The notes under the pieces were generated by a model, which saw only the letters and a list, made by a program, of their open reading frames with translations, ran no database searches and had not been told where the DNA came from. Shown in pieces: positions 1-5,591 of a DNA stretch of 6,863 nt (position 1 is the stretch's first letter; every line of letters starts with the position of its first letter). This DNA is from Cytophagales bacterium (GTDB lineage Bacteria; Bacteroidota; Bacteroidia; Cytophagales; UBA9547). The position numbers were made by a program, and so were the translations under genes. The stretch covers positions 1-6,863 of the forward strand of contig JAAFJZ010000129.1 in assembly GCA_013298205.1 (NCBI GenBank), given 5' to 3'.

Positions 1-1
1 A

Positions 2-361
2 GAAGAAAGAAAAAAAGACTTAGAAAGCAAAAAAACAGAGCTTAGAAACCTACTTGAAGAAAGTCAAGAAGAGGAAACTAAGTTAAACAAAGAAAGAGAA
101 AAAGCAATTAAAAATAATATTGAAGAGCGTTTGTTTATGTCTTATGAAAGACTTAGAAAAAACGCTAACAATGGTTTAGCAGTCGTTTATGTAAAAAGAG
201 ACGCTTGTGGAGGCTGTTTTAACACTGTGCCACCTCAACGTCAAGCAGAAATAAAAGAGAAAAAGAAAATAATTGTTTGCGAGCATTGCGGAAGGATTTT
301 AGCTGATGTTGAAAACATAGTTGTAGAAGAAGTAGCACCAAAAGAAAAAAGAGCAAAATAA
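2..361 (+). CDS. C4-type zinc ribbon protein (COG1579 family), 3' part
   Basis: The gene is cut by the left edge; frame 2 is open from base 2 and 119 residues are visible up to TAA at 359-361. The first ~45 residues are charged and Glu/Lys-rich and look like the end of a long coiled coil. A zinc ribbon follows, with two CxxC knuckles (CGGC at visible residues 69-72, CEHCGR at 93-98) about 20 residues apart, and then a basic, low-complexity tail. This is the layout of the COG1579 / zf-RING_7 family, proteins of about 250 aa whose function is not firmly established but which are thought to bind nucleic acid. In Bacteroidota the gene commonly follows a Nif3-like (COG0327) gene, which would lie off the left edge; that is background knowledge, not seen here. 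The TTG at 131 is internal and should not be taken as the start. A strong terminator follows immediately. Confidence 0.85.
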   Translation, partial: EERKKDLESKKTELRNLLEESQEEETKLNKEREKAIKNNIEERLFMSYERLRKNANNGLAVVYVKRDACGGCFNTVPPQRQAEIKEKKKIIVCEHCGRILADVENIVVEEVAPKEKRAK

Positions 362-379
362 TTTTGCCAAAACTTAATA

Positions 380-423
380 AAAATAAGGGCTTTCAAATGT
401 AGTTTGAAAGCCCTTATTTTTTT
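380..423 (+). terminator. Intrinsic terminator after the zinc ribbon gene
   Basis: A perfect 18-bp inverted repeat (380-397 with 403-420) encloses the 5-nt loop TGTAG, and the T tract continues to 423. The stem core is AAGGGCTTTCAAA. It begins 18 bp after the stop codon, so transcription of the zinc ribbon gene should end here and ansA should have its own promoter. The flanking A and T runs could let it act on the other strand too. Confidence 0.93.
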
Positions 424-461
424 GTATTTTAATTGTGCAGAAAAAGTTAAAAGAAAATCAA

Positions 462-1526
462 ATGAATTTTAAAACCCATTATTCGTCTAATAAAGGAAGA
501 GAATCTAGTGTTCTCATTATTTACACGGGTGGTACATTTGGTATGGCTTACAACTATGAAAAAAAGTTTTTAGAGCCTCTTTCTTTTGATAAAATAACAG
601 AATATATTCCAGAATTAGCCAAATTTGATTCTAATATTGAAATTATTTCCTTTGGGCTACCCATAGACTCTTCTCATATTTCTCCTAACGATTGGAAGCA
701 ATTGGCATGGATAATTAAGGAGAAGTACGATTTATTTGATGGGTTTGTTATTATACATGGTACAGATACAATGGCGTACACAGCATCTGCTTTAAGCTTT
801 ATGTTTGAAAACTTAAACAAGCCCGTAATTTTAACAGGAGCTCAACTTCCCATAGGTTATTTAAGAAATGATGCACGAGAAAACTTAATTACTGCAATAG
901 AAATAGCATCAAAAAAAAATAATGGACAGGCATTAGTGCCTGAAGTTTGCATTTTTTTTAATAACAAGCTTTTAAGAGGCAATCGTGCCACTAAAGTAGA
1001 AAGTACAAATTTTGATGCCTTTATGAGTCCGAATTACCCTGAATTGGCAGAAGTAGGCATTCATATTAAATACAATCCAAGCTTTATTCGGCAAAAACCC
1101 AATGCTCCATTTGAGATTCAAACTGAGTTAAGCACTCATTTTTCTATTATAAAAATTTACCCAGGTTTAGGAAAAGAATTATTTCAGCATTTGCTAGATG
1201 CACCAAAAACGAAAGCTATAATTTTGGAGACTTATGGCTCAGGAAACGCTCCATTGCATAAATGGTTTTTGGAAGCAATAGAAAAAAAAATATTTAAAGG
1301 CATAGTTTTTTTAAATATTTCACAATGTTTGATGGGCAAAGTAAATCAGAATCGCTATGAAACGGGCAAACAACTTGAAAACATGGGAGTTGTAAGTGGC
1401 GGTGATATGACGATGCCATGTGCGATTGCCAAACTGATGTATATTCTTCAAAATACCAAAGAAAATAATCTTATTTCAATGAAGCTTTGCACTTCTTTAA
1501 GAGGTGAAATGAGCGAAATGAAGTAG
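462..1526 (+). CDS. ansA: Type I (cytoplasmic) L-asparaginase
   Basis: Hydrolyses L-asparagine to L-aspartate and ammonia. The 354-aa product has no signal peptide, fits the cytoplasmic AnsA type (~340 aa) and spans both asparaginase domains. Catalytic motifs are intact: TGGT at residues 22-25 (nucleophile Thr25), HGTDTM at 99-104 (Thr101-Asp102 of the second triad) and Lys178 in RGNRATK. By comparison with E. coli AnsA, Thr177 lies where the allosteric asparagine-binding Thr sits. The C-terminal domain contains ETYGSGNAP (256-264). I chose ATG at 462 because an in-frame GTG at 435 lies only 12 bp beyond the terminator T tract and would add nine atypical residues; the sequence before 462 is A-rich, as is usual in Bacteroidota. 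No convincing promoter is visible between the terminator and the start. The stop codon lies inside the left arm of an inverted repeat. Confidence 0.93.
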   Translation: MNFKTHYSSNKGRESSVLIIYTGGTFGMAYNYEKKFLEPLSFDKITEYIPELAKFDSNIEIISFGLPIDSSHISPNDWKQLAWIIKEKYDLFDGFVIIHGTDTMAYTASALSFMFENLNKPVILTGAQLPIGYLRNDARENLITAIEIASKKNNGQALVPEVCIFFNNKLLRGNRATKVESTNFDAFMSPNYPELAEVGIHIKYNPSFIRQKPNAPFEIQTELSTHFSIIKIYPGLGKELFQHLLDAPKTKAIILETYGSGNAPLHKWFLEAIEKKIFKGIVFLNISQCLMGKVNQNRYETGKQLENMGVVSGGDMTMPCAIAKLMYILQNTKENNLISMKLCTSLRGEMSEMK

Positions 1527-1562
1527 CTCAAAAAATTAGAATTTTCGATTTTTTTGAGCTAC
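1523..1562 (+). terminator. Hairpin at the ansA stop, probable terminator
   Basis: Perfect 13-bp arms (GTAGCTCAAAAAA at 1523-1535; complement at 1550-1562) surround a 14-nt loop. The TAG stop of ansA is part of the left arm. The 3' arm begins with a T run but no further T tract follows the stem, so it is less canonical than the hairpin at 380-423. It may instead protect the 3' end of the mRNA. Confidence 0.5.
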
Positions 1563-1593
1563 AAAAAGGTATAAATATCTGCAAAACATGAAG

Positions 1594-1610
1594 TTATAAA
1601 TACTTTATAA
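1594..1610. repeat. Palindrome in the candidate origin
   Basis: TTATAAA and TTTATAA form perfect 7-bp arms around TAC. It is A/T-only apart from the central C, so it is easily melted. It could be a protein-binding site or a chance feature of AT-rich DNA. Confidence 0.45.
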
Positions 1611-1682
1611 ACACCTAATTTTTTTTAAACTACTTTTCCACATTTTTTCAACATTATCCACATTTTTAAACACTTAAAATTC

Positions 1683-1705
1683 AACTAATTGATAATTAAT
1701 TAGTT
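1683..1705. repeat. Inverted repeat between the DnaA boxes
   Basis: AACTAATT (1683-1690) and AATTAGTT (1698-1705) form perfect 8-bp arms around a 7-nt spacer. It lies between the forward pair of DnaA boxes and the single reverse box. There is no T tract and it is too AT-rich for a good terminator, so a binding site or an origin structural element is more likely. Confidence 0.45.
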
Positions 1706-1793
1706 AAAACCATTTTTACATATGCAAGATTTGTGGATAAAATATTTTTATTTTTTTTTAAGACTGATTTTAGCCTGAAAATCATTACTTTAG

Positions 1794-2222
1794 CTATCTT
1801 TTATCTTTAAAAAAATTTATTAACAAGCTCTCTGCATTTTGTGCCATAATTCCTTTTATAACTTGTGTTTTAGGATGAAGAATTTCTGGAAATCTATCGT
1901 ATCCTTTCTTTAAATCAGAAGCAGCGAAAACCAAGGTTTCTATTTGCGCCCAATGTAAAGCTCCAGCACACATTACACAAGGCTCAAGAGTAACGTATAA
2001 TGTGCATCTTGGCAAATATTTTGCGCCCAAGTATACAAAAGCAGCAGTTAAGGCTATCATTTCAGCATGAGCTGTACAGTCATTAAGTTTTTGTACTTGG
2101 TTATAACCTCTGGCTATAATTTTATTTTCACAAACTACAACTGCACCTACAGGAATTTCATTTTCATGGTAAGCCTTTTCAGCTTCCTGAATAGCTTCCT
2201 TCATAAATTTTTCGTGATTCAT
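1794..2222 (-). CDS. tadA: tRNA-specific adenosine deaminase
   Basis: Deaminates adenosine-34 to inosine in the wobble position of tRNA-Arg(ACG), allowing one tRNA to read several CGN codons; usually essential. The 142-aa product has the full zinc-dependent cytidine/deoxycytidylate-deaminase fold: HAE at residues 52-54 (zinc ligand His52, proton shuttle Glu54) and PCVMC at 81-85 (zinc ligands Cys82 and Cys85), within the TadA-type TLEPCVMCAGAL context. IPVGAVVV at 23-30 is the usual N-terminal strand. Length is normal for bacterial TadA. The ATG at 2222 begins 7 bp after the stop of the desulfhydrase-family gene, so it is probably the last gene of the dnaX operon. A guanine or cytosine deaminase is possible but fits the motif context less well. 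No convincing minus-strand terminator follows. Confidence 0.94.
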   Translation of the reverse strand: MNHEKFMKEAIQEAEKAYHENEIPVGAVVVCENKIIARGYNQVQKLNDCTAHAEMIALTAAFVYLGAKYLPRCTLYVTLEPCVMCAGALHWAQIETLVFAASDLKKGYDRFPEILHPKTQVIKGIMAQNAESLLINFFKDKR

Positions 2223-2229
2223 TTTTATC

Positions 2230-3105
2230 TCACTCTAATTTTTTTCTTAAACCTCCTGTATGGAGAGCTATAATCTTGCTTCCTTTTGCAAAATACCCTT
2301 TTTTTATTTGGTCAAACAATCCAAAGAACATTTTTCCAGTATAAATAGGTTCTATTTCGAAATTAAATTTTTCGAAAAATGATTCACAAAATTTAATCAA
2401 CTCGGGTGTGCTTTTCGCATATCCACCAAAATGATAATCATCAAAAATCGTAAAGTTGTTTTTATTTTCTAGATTGTATTTTTTCATATTGTTTTCTATT
2501 TCACTTTTTATAAAACTGCCTTTCAAAACCGAAAACCCTAATGCTTTTTGTTCAGGTTTTAGTCCTTGGGAGATTCCTGCCAAAGTAGTTCCTGTGCCAC
2601 ATGCCAAGCCAATATAATCAAAATCAATCAAAATCTCTTCTGTTATGGCTTTGCAACCCAGAATCCCTAAAACACTGCTTCCACCTTCAGGTATTAAATA
2701 AGCATTTGGGAATATGTTTTTAGTTTTAGAATATAAAAGATTTTTGTCTCGGTATTCATCTCGACTCACATAAAATATTTCCATTCCATGTTTTTGGGCA
2801 AAATCCAAAGTCGAATTTAATGTTTCATGAGCATCTCCTCTAATGAAACCAAATGATTTGAATCCATAAGCGTTACATACATAAGAAGTTGCATAAATAT
2901 GATTTGAAAAAGCACCTCCAAAAGTTATAATTGTGGTTTTATTATTAGATAAAGCATCTTCTAAATGTAGATTTAATTTTCTCCACTTATTTCCTGAAAC
3001 AACTGAGTGAATTAAATCATCTCTTTTTACCCAAAACTCTAACTCATTTTGTTCAAAAAAAGTATCATTTAAGCGAAATAACGGGGAATTTTGAGGAATA
3101 AACAC
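2230..3105 (-). CDS. PLP enzyme, D-cysteine desulfhydrase / ACC deaminase family
   Basis: A 291-aa fold-type II PLP enzyme. Visible are the lysine motif VSGNKWRKL (36-44, Schiff-base Lys40), the cofactor loop FGGAFSNH (62-69), the phosphate-binding loop CGTGTT (169-174), PIYTGK (253-258) and the C-terminal HTGG (282-285). Members degrade D-cysteine to pyruvate, ammonia and H2S, or open the ring of 1-aminocyclopropane-1-carboxylate. By eye, the residues matching Glu295 and Leu322 of Pseudomonas ACC deaminase are Thr256 and Thr283. Change at these two positions is associated with D-cysteine desulfhydrase activity, so true ACC deaminase is unlikely. The start is GTG: an in-frame TAA at 3118-3120 rules out a longer product, and the distance to WVKRDDLIH is as in relatives. 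It starts 4 bp after the dnaX (tau) stop and 7 bp precede tadA, indicating an operon. The true substrate is unknown. Confidence 0.85.
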   Translation of the reverse strand: MFIPQNSPLFRLNDTFFEQNELEFWVKRDDLIHSVVSGNKWRKLNLHLEDALSNNKTTIITFGGAFSNHIYATSYVCNAYGFKSFGFIRGDAHETLNSTLDFAQKHGMEIFYVSRDEYRDKNLLYSKTKNIFPNAYLIPEGGSSVLGILGCKAITEEILIDFDYIGLACGTGTTLAGISQGLKPEQKALGFSVLKGSFIKSEIENNMKKYNLENKNNFTIFDDYHFGGYAKSTPELIKFCESFFEKFNFEIEPIYTGKMFFGLFDQIKKGYFAKGSKIIALHTGGLRKKLE

Positions 3106-3109
3106 AGTT

Positions 3110-3667
3110 TTAAAAGTTTATTTCTAACCCTAGTCTGCTTTTAAATTTAGCTATAATTGGAAATTTTTGGATCATAAAATTATGTTTATCTTGTGATGAA
3201 TAAATAATTTTATGATCATCGTTTTCCTTTAATTTTGCTTCAATATACAAATTATAATTATTGAGCTGGATTCTTAAAAAATCACATAATTCCATTTTTA
3301 AATTCTGGAATCTATCCAACAAAACATCGTTTTCTACTTGAATATTAATCCTTGATTCTGCTTGGTTCCACTCGATATCTCGATTTAAAACCATGTAGTC
3401 ATTAATTTTGTCTTTTTTTGTTTCTTTAAAAATATCCCATATTTTTTTGAGTTCTGTTTCGTCAATTATTTTGTTTATTTTTTTATCTTGAACAGTGACA
3501 TGAGCAGTCTCAATTAAATCAGCATCTATATTGTTAGCAAGTGGCTTAGTAAATAAATCTAATACTGGAGGTTTGGGGCTAGGCTTAAAAACGTGAACCT
3601 CTAAGTCTGAGATTATATTTTTAGAATTAGTTAAAGTTGAATCGACTACGGATTTACTTTTTTTTTT
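3110..3667 (-). CDS. dnaX: dnaX -1 frame: tau-specific linker and C-terminal domain
   Basis: This frame is open on the minus strand from the A run at 3667-3658 to TAA at 3112-3110, with 182 codons after the A run (AGT at 3658-3656 onwards). It begins with a Ser/Thr-rich stretch, then a linker with a proline cluster (FKPSPKPPVLDLF), then ELKKIWDIFKET, and ends in a domain closing with FKSRLGLEINF. The latter parts resemble the C-terminal domain of Bacteroidota DnaX, which ends in a similar LGL-acidic-F motif. In E. coli the tau-specific part binds the polymerase alpha subunit and DnaB helicase. Joined to the zero frame by a -1 shift it gives a 562-aa tau, a normal length for the phylum. An internal ATG at 3394 could suggest a separate 94-aa gene, but it falls inside this domain. 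Whether the join occurs by slippage or reflects a missing base in the sequence is open. Confidence 0.82.
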   Translation of the reverse strand, partial: KKKSKSVVDSTLTNSKNIISDLEVHVFKPSPKPPVLDLFTKPLANNIDADLIETAHVTVQDKKINKIIDETELKKIWDIFKETKKDKINDYMVLNRDIEWNQAESRINIQVENDVLLDRFQNLKMELCDFLRIQLNNYNLYIEAKLKENDDHKIIYSSQDKHNFMIQKFPIIAKFKSRLGLEINF

Positions 3668-4797
3668 AATTCTTCTTCCAAAGTTTTGATTTGGTCAGAA
3701 AGCTTAATAGCATGTTTGGCTTGAGAAAGCTTGATCAAACAAAGTTCTATATGTAAGCGAGTATTTTTACTGCTTTTATATTTCAATTCGCATTGATGGG
3801 TCGCATTTAGCGAACTGAGTAAAAATGCCAATCCTGCACTTTTAGCTTGGTCTTTGTAGTTTTGATGTATACTTTCAGGCACTTCCAAAAGCCCAATGGT
3901 AGAAGTATCTGAGCTAACAATTAAGTTTCTAAAATGCTCGGAAAGCCCTGCAATAAAATTATGCCCGTCAAAACCTTTTTTAATTATTTCATCTAAAATG
4001 TTTAAAATCTTAGGCACATCCGCAGAAAGTAGGTTTTCTACTATTTTGAAATAATAGTCATAATCTAAAATATGTAAATTATCTAAAGTAGATTTGTATG
4101 CTATACTTCGATCTTTGGAAAAAGTAACAATTAAATCAAATAAAGAAAGAGCATCTCTCAAAGCACCGTCTGCTTTTTGAGCTATTAAATGTAAAGCCCC
4201 TCGCTCGGCTTTGATGTTTTCTTTTACTGCTATTTCAGCCAAATGGTCTGCCATATCAGAAATTTGAATTCTATTAAAATCAAAAATTTGACATCTTGAC
4301 AAAATAGTAGGTAAAACCTTGTGTTTTTCAGTTGTTGCGAGAATAAAAATTGCATATTTTGGAGGTTCTTCAAGTGTTTTCAAAAAGGCATTAAAAGCCG
4401 CTTGTGTAAGCATGTGAACCTCATCAATGATATAAACTTTGTATTTTCCAGTTTGAGGTGGGTATCTTACTTGGTCTATTAAATTACGAATATCATCTAC
4501 TGAATTATTGGAGGCAGCATCCAACTCAAATATATTCATAGCGACTGGTGCAGCTTCACCAAACATATTAGTAGATGCTGGCGCATCTGCACTTTCGTTG
4601 ATAACTTTGGCTAAAATCCGTGCACAGGTAGTTTTGCCCACACCTCTAGGACCACAAAACAAAAATGCTTGTGCCAATTGGTTATTTTTGATTGCGTTTT
4701 CGAGCGTAGTTGTGATATGCGATTGTCCAACCACCATATCAAAACTTGCAGGCCTATATTTCCTAGCCGATACTACAAACGATTCTTTATTTTCCAT
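3646..4797 (-). CDS. dnaX: DNA polymerase III clamp-loader subunit DnaX, gamma form
   Basis: ATPase motor of the complex that loads the beta clamp onto primed DNA. The 383-aa zero-frame product has Walker A GPRGVGKTT (49-57), Walker B VYIIDEVHML (121-130), sensor 1 ILATTE (152-157), the SRC motif with the trans-acting arginine finger (167-169) and sensor 2 GALRDALSLFD (211-221). A helical collar/oligomerisation domain follows to about residue 360, then a Glu/Lys-rich end (LEEELKKK). It stops with V-N-P-TAG just after the A10 run, close to where E. coli gamma (431 aa, domains I-III) ends. Oddity: the Cys4 zinc module expected between Walker A and the ELDAASNNSV motif (91-100) is absent; residues 66-90 contain no cysteine. 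The sequence IFELDAASNNSV...FDFNRIQ looks Cytophagales-like. The start ATG fits the usual N-terminus; there is no clear Shine-Dalgarno site. It leads the operon with the PLP enzyme and tadA. Confidence 0.93.
   Translation of the reverse strand: MENKESFVVSARKYRPASFDMVVGQSHITTTLENAIKNNQLAQAFLFCGPRGVGKTTCARILAKVINESADAPASTNMFGEAAPVAMNIFELDAASNNSVDDIRNLIDQVRYPPQTGKYKVYIIDEVHMLTQAAFNAFLKTLEEPPKYAIFILATTEKHKVLPTILSRCQIFDFNRIQISDMADHLAEIAVKENIKAERGALHLIAQKADGALRDALSLFDLIVTFSKDRSIAYKSTLDNLHILDYDYYFKIVENLLSADVPKILNILDEIIKKGFDGHNFIAGLSEHFRNLIVSSDTSTIGLLEVPESIHQNYKDQAKSAGLAFLLSSLNATHQCELKYKSSKNTRLHIELCLIKLSQAKHAIKLSDQIKTLEEELKKKVNP
3658..3667 (-). promoter_or_regulatory. A10 slippery run, candidate programmed frameshift site
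   Basis: On the coding strand the run reads TTA AAA AAA AAA GTA in the zero frame. It contains the heptamer A AAA AAA suited to -1 ribosomal slippage, and a homopolymer long enough for RNA-polymerase slippage (compare A9 in Thermus thermophilus dnaX). The zero frame ends three codons later (TAG at 3648-3646), the +1 frame ends at once (TAA at 3656-3654), and only the -1 frame continues. A weak purine stretch, GGAAGAAG, lies a few bases upstream; E. coli dnaX has an internal Shine-Dalgarno stimulator in a similar place. I saw no strong downstream hairpin, which fits transcriptional slippage better. A missing A in the sequence would look the same. Confidence 0.65.
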
Positions 4798-4812
4798 CTT
4801 TCAAAGTACAAA

Positions 4813-4820
4813 TAAAGATA
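4813..4820 (-). promoter_or_regulatory. Possible -7 element for dnaX
   Basis: On the minus strand this reads TATCTTTA, one mismatch from the Bacteroidota -7 element TAnnTTTG, 15 bp before the dnaX start. A second near match, TACTTTG (4808-4802), is closer still. No good -33 TTG element is seen at the right distance for either, so the assignment is weak. Confidence 0.3.
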
Positions 4821-4826
4821 ATTATT

Positions 4827-4843
4827 AAATCTAATTTAGATTT
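4827..4843. repeat. 17-bp palindrome upstream of dnaX, possible operator
   Basis: AAATCTAA (4827-4834) and TTAGATTT (4836-4843) form perfect 8-bp arms around a single T. It lies 30-46 bp upstream of the dnaX start and next to the possible -7 element, a position where a dimeric repressor or activator could act. It does not resemble the DnaA box. Confidence 0.45.
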
Positions 4844-5119
4844 TATGTAAAAAAAGTGTTTGATGAAATGTTTTTTTTGAGTTAGAGATTAAACATGAGA
4901 ATGAATTAATCAAAATACTAGCATTTACACTTACAAGAGATTGTAAAGCATAATGTTTCTTTCTACAAAAATATAAAGATGAAGTTTTAAGAAATAATGT
5001 AATTAATGATATTGAGTTTAATTATTAACTTTTTGGTAATATATCATCATCATTTTGAAAGTTTGATAAATTTTACTATTTTAATTTTAATGGGCATTTG
5101 AAATTGAATGTTTTATTTT

Positions 5120-5141
5120 ATCAGGGGTAAATCAGGGGTAG
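5120..5141. repeat. Two tandem 11-bp units upstream of the surface cluster
   Basis: ATCAGGGGTAA (5120-5130) is followed at once by ATCAGGGGTAG (5131-5141), identical except for the last base. The GGGG tracts stand out in this AT-rich spacer. The 11-bp period puts both copies on one face of the helix, and they lie about 30-50 bp before the TACATTTG element, so a tandem activator site is plausible but unproven. Confidence 0.5.
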
Positions 5142-5169
5142 ATTATTATTTACAAAACGTAAACACCCT

Positions 5170-5177
5170 TACATTTG
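5170..5177 (+). promoter_or_regulatory. Bacteroidota-type -7 promoter element TACATTTG
   Basis: TACATTTG followed by C matches TAnnTTTG(C), the -7 consensus of the primary sigma factor of Bacteroidota, 19 bp before the ATG at 5197. The -33 TTG is not clear; the region around it holds a TTTAC-AAAAC-GTAAA inverted repeat. It should drive the truncated copy and perhaps, by read-through, the full-length collar-domain gene, for which no equally good promoter is seen in 5461-5591. Confidence 0.55.
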
Positions 5178-5196
5178 CTAAAATAAATTTGTTAAT

Positions 5197-5460
5197 ATGA
5201 CAAAAACAATACGTCAATCTTTAATTACTTTCTTGTTTTCATTTATTGTGAGTTTTAGTTATGCCCAAATAGGTGTTGATAATCCTCTTCCTAATCCTTT
5301 TTCTATTCTTGATTTAAAGGCTGTTGATAAGGGTTTATTGATTCCTAGAATAACTACAGCTCAGCGTTTTACCGTCAGAATTTTTTTTAATTCTTCTTAC
5401 TCTAATAGAAAAATAAATAATAATACTCTTAAAGACCCTACGCACAATATCAACAGTTAA
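5197..5460 (+). pseudogene. Truncated duplicate of the secreted collar-domain protein N-terminus
   Basis: The 87-aa frame starts with a Sec signal peptide (cleavage probably after SYA, residue 23) followed by QIGVDNPLPNPFSILDLKA and KGLLIPRITTAQRFTVR. These match the start of the gene at 5592 nearly residue for residue, with scattered silent and conservative differences. Similarity fades after residue ~70 (NSSYSN against NSSCPN), where the expected GLMVYDTD segment is replaced by an Asn/Lys-rich unrelated end and a stop. The middle region and tail-collar domain are missing. It keeps a good promoter and an intact start, so a short exported peptide could still be made. I read it as a decayed tandem duplicate; a silent donor cassette for gene conversion is an alternative without direct evidence. 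The following 131 bp to the next ATG hold no recognisable remnant. Confidence 0.65.
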
Positions 5461-5591
5461 GAAAGTGATATGCAACCACATTATTTCTAAACCTATACCA
5501 TGAATTAGAAAGGCTTTATTTATTACCAGTTTTAGTGCCAATCATCTTCTTAACAAAGCAATTCTTTATTTAAATCAAAACAAATTGTACC

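Larger units (their letters stand above)
1563..1790. other. Candidate oriC / DnaA-binding region
   Basis: This non-coding, very A+T-rich stretch lies between the 3' ends of two convergent genes. It holds TTTTCCACA (1634-1642), TTATCCACA (1654-1662) and, on the opposite strand, TGTGGATAA (1732-1740). The last two are exact matches to the DnaA box TTATCCACA, and the first fits TTWTNCACA. Degenerate copies TTTTCAACA (1645-1653) and TTTTAAACA (1664-1672) fill the series, so starts fall every 9-11 bp. A 25-bp A/T-only tract (1737-1761), a possible unwinding element, overlaps the reverse box. Two perfect palindromic elements (1594-1610, 1683-1705) lie in the same region. Known oriCs combine such boxes with an AT-rich element. 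Against it, genes on both sides read towards the region rather than away. It could also be a DnaA titration or regulatory site. Confidence 0.5.
4798..5196. other. Intergenic region between dnaX and the surface gene cluster
   Basis: This 399-bp stretch separates divergently transcribed genes. It contains the palindrome and possible promoter of dnaX at its left end, and at its right end an 11-bp tandem repeat (5120-5141), a TTTAC/GTAAA inverted repeat (5149-5163) and the promoter of the rightward genes. Between about 4850 and 5110 all frames are broken by stops. I see no tRNA, no structured RNA I recognise, no IS ends and no gene remnant. Confidence 0.6.

Noticed and set aside
435..461. GTG at 435 as start of ansA
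   Set aside because: It adds nine residues atypical of the family and lies almost against the terminator; ATG 462 fits better.
1765..1784. Inverted repeat TGATTTT/AAAATCA as terminator of tadA
   Set aside because: On the minus strand it is followed by an A tract, not a T tract, and the stem is only 7 bp and AT-rich.
2067..2273. Plus-strand open frame across the tadA/desulfhydrase junction
   Set aside because: It is antisense to two clear enzyme genes, has a low-complexity hydrophobic composition, and has no promoter.
3110..3394. A separate 94-aa gene starting at ATG 3394
   Set aside because: The frame is open upstream of this ATG back to the dnaX A run, and the sequence is a DnaX C-terminal domain, so the ATG is internal.
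4508..4828. Plus-strand open frame over the dnaX 5' end
   Set aside because: It overlaps the highly conserved ATPase region of dnaX and has no recognisable protein features.
5461..5591. Possible IS element or phage remnant between the two paralogues
   Set aside because: There are no terminal inverted repeats, target duplications or transposase fragments; only a short stop-rich spacer is seen.
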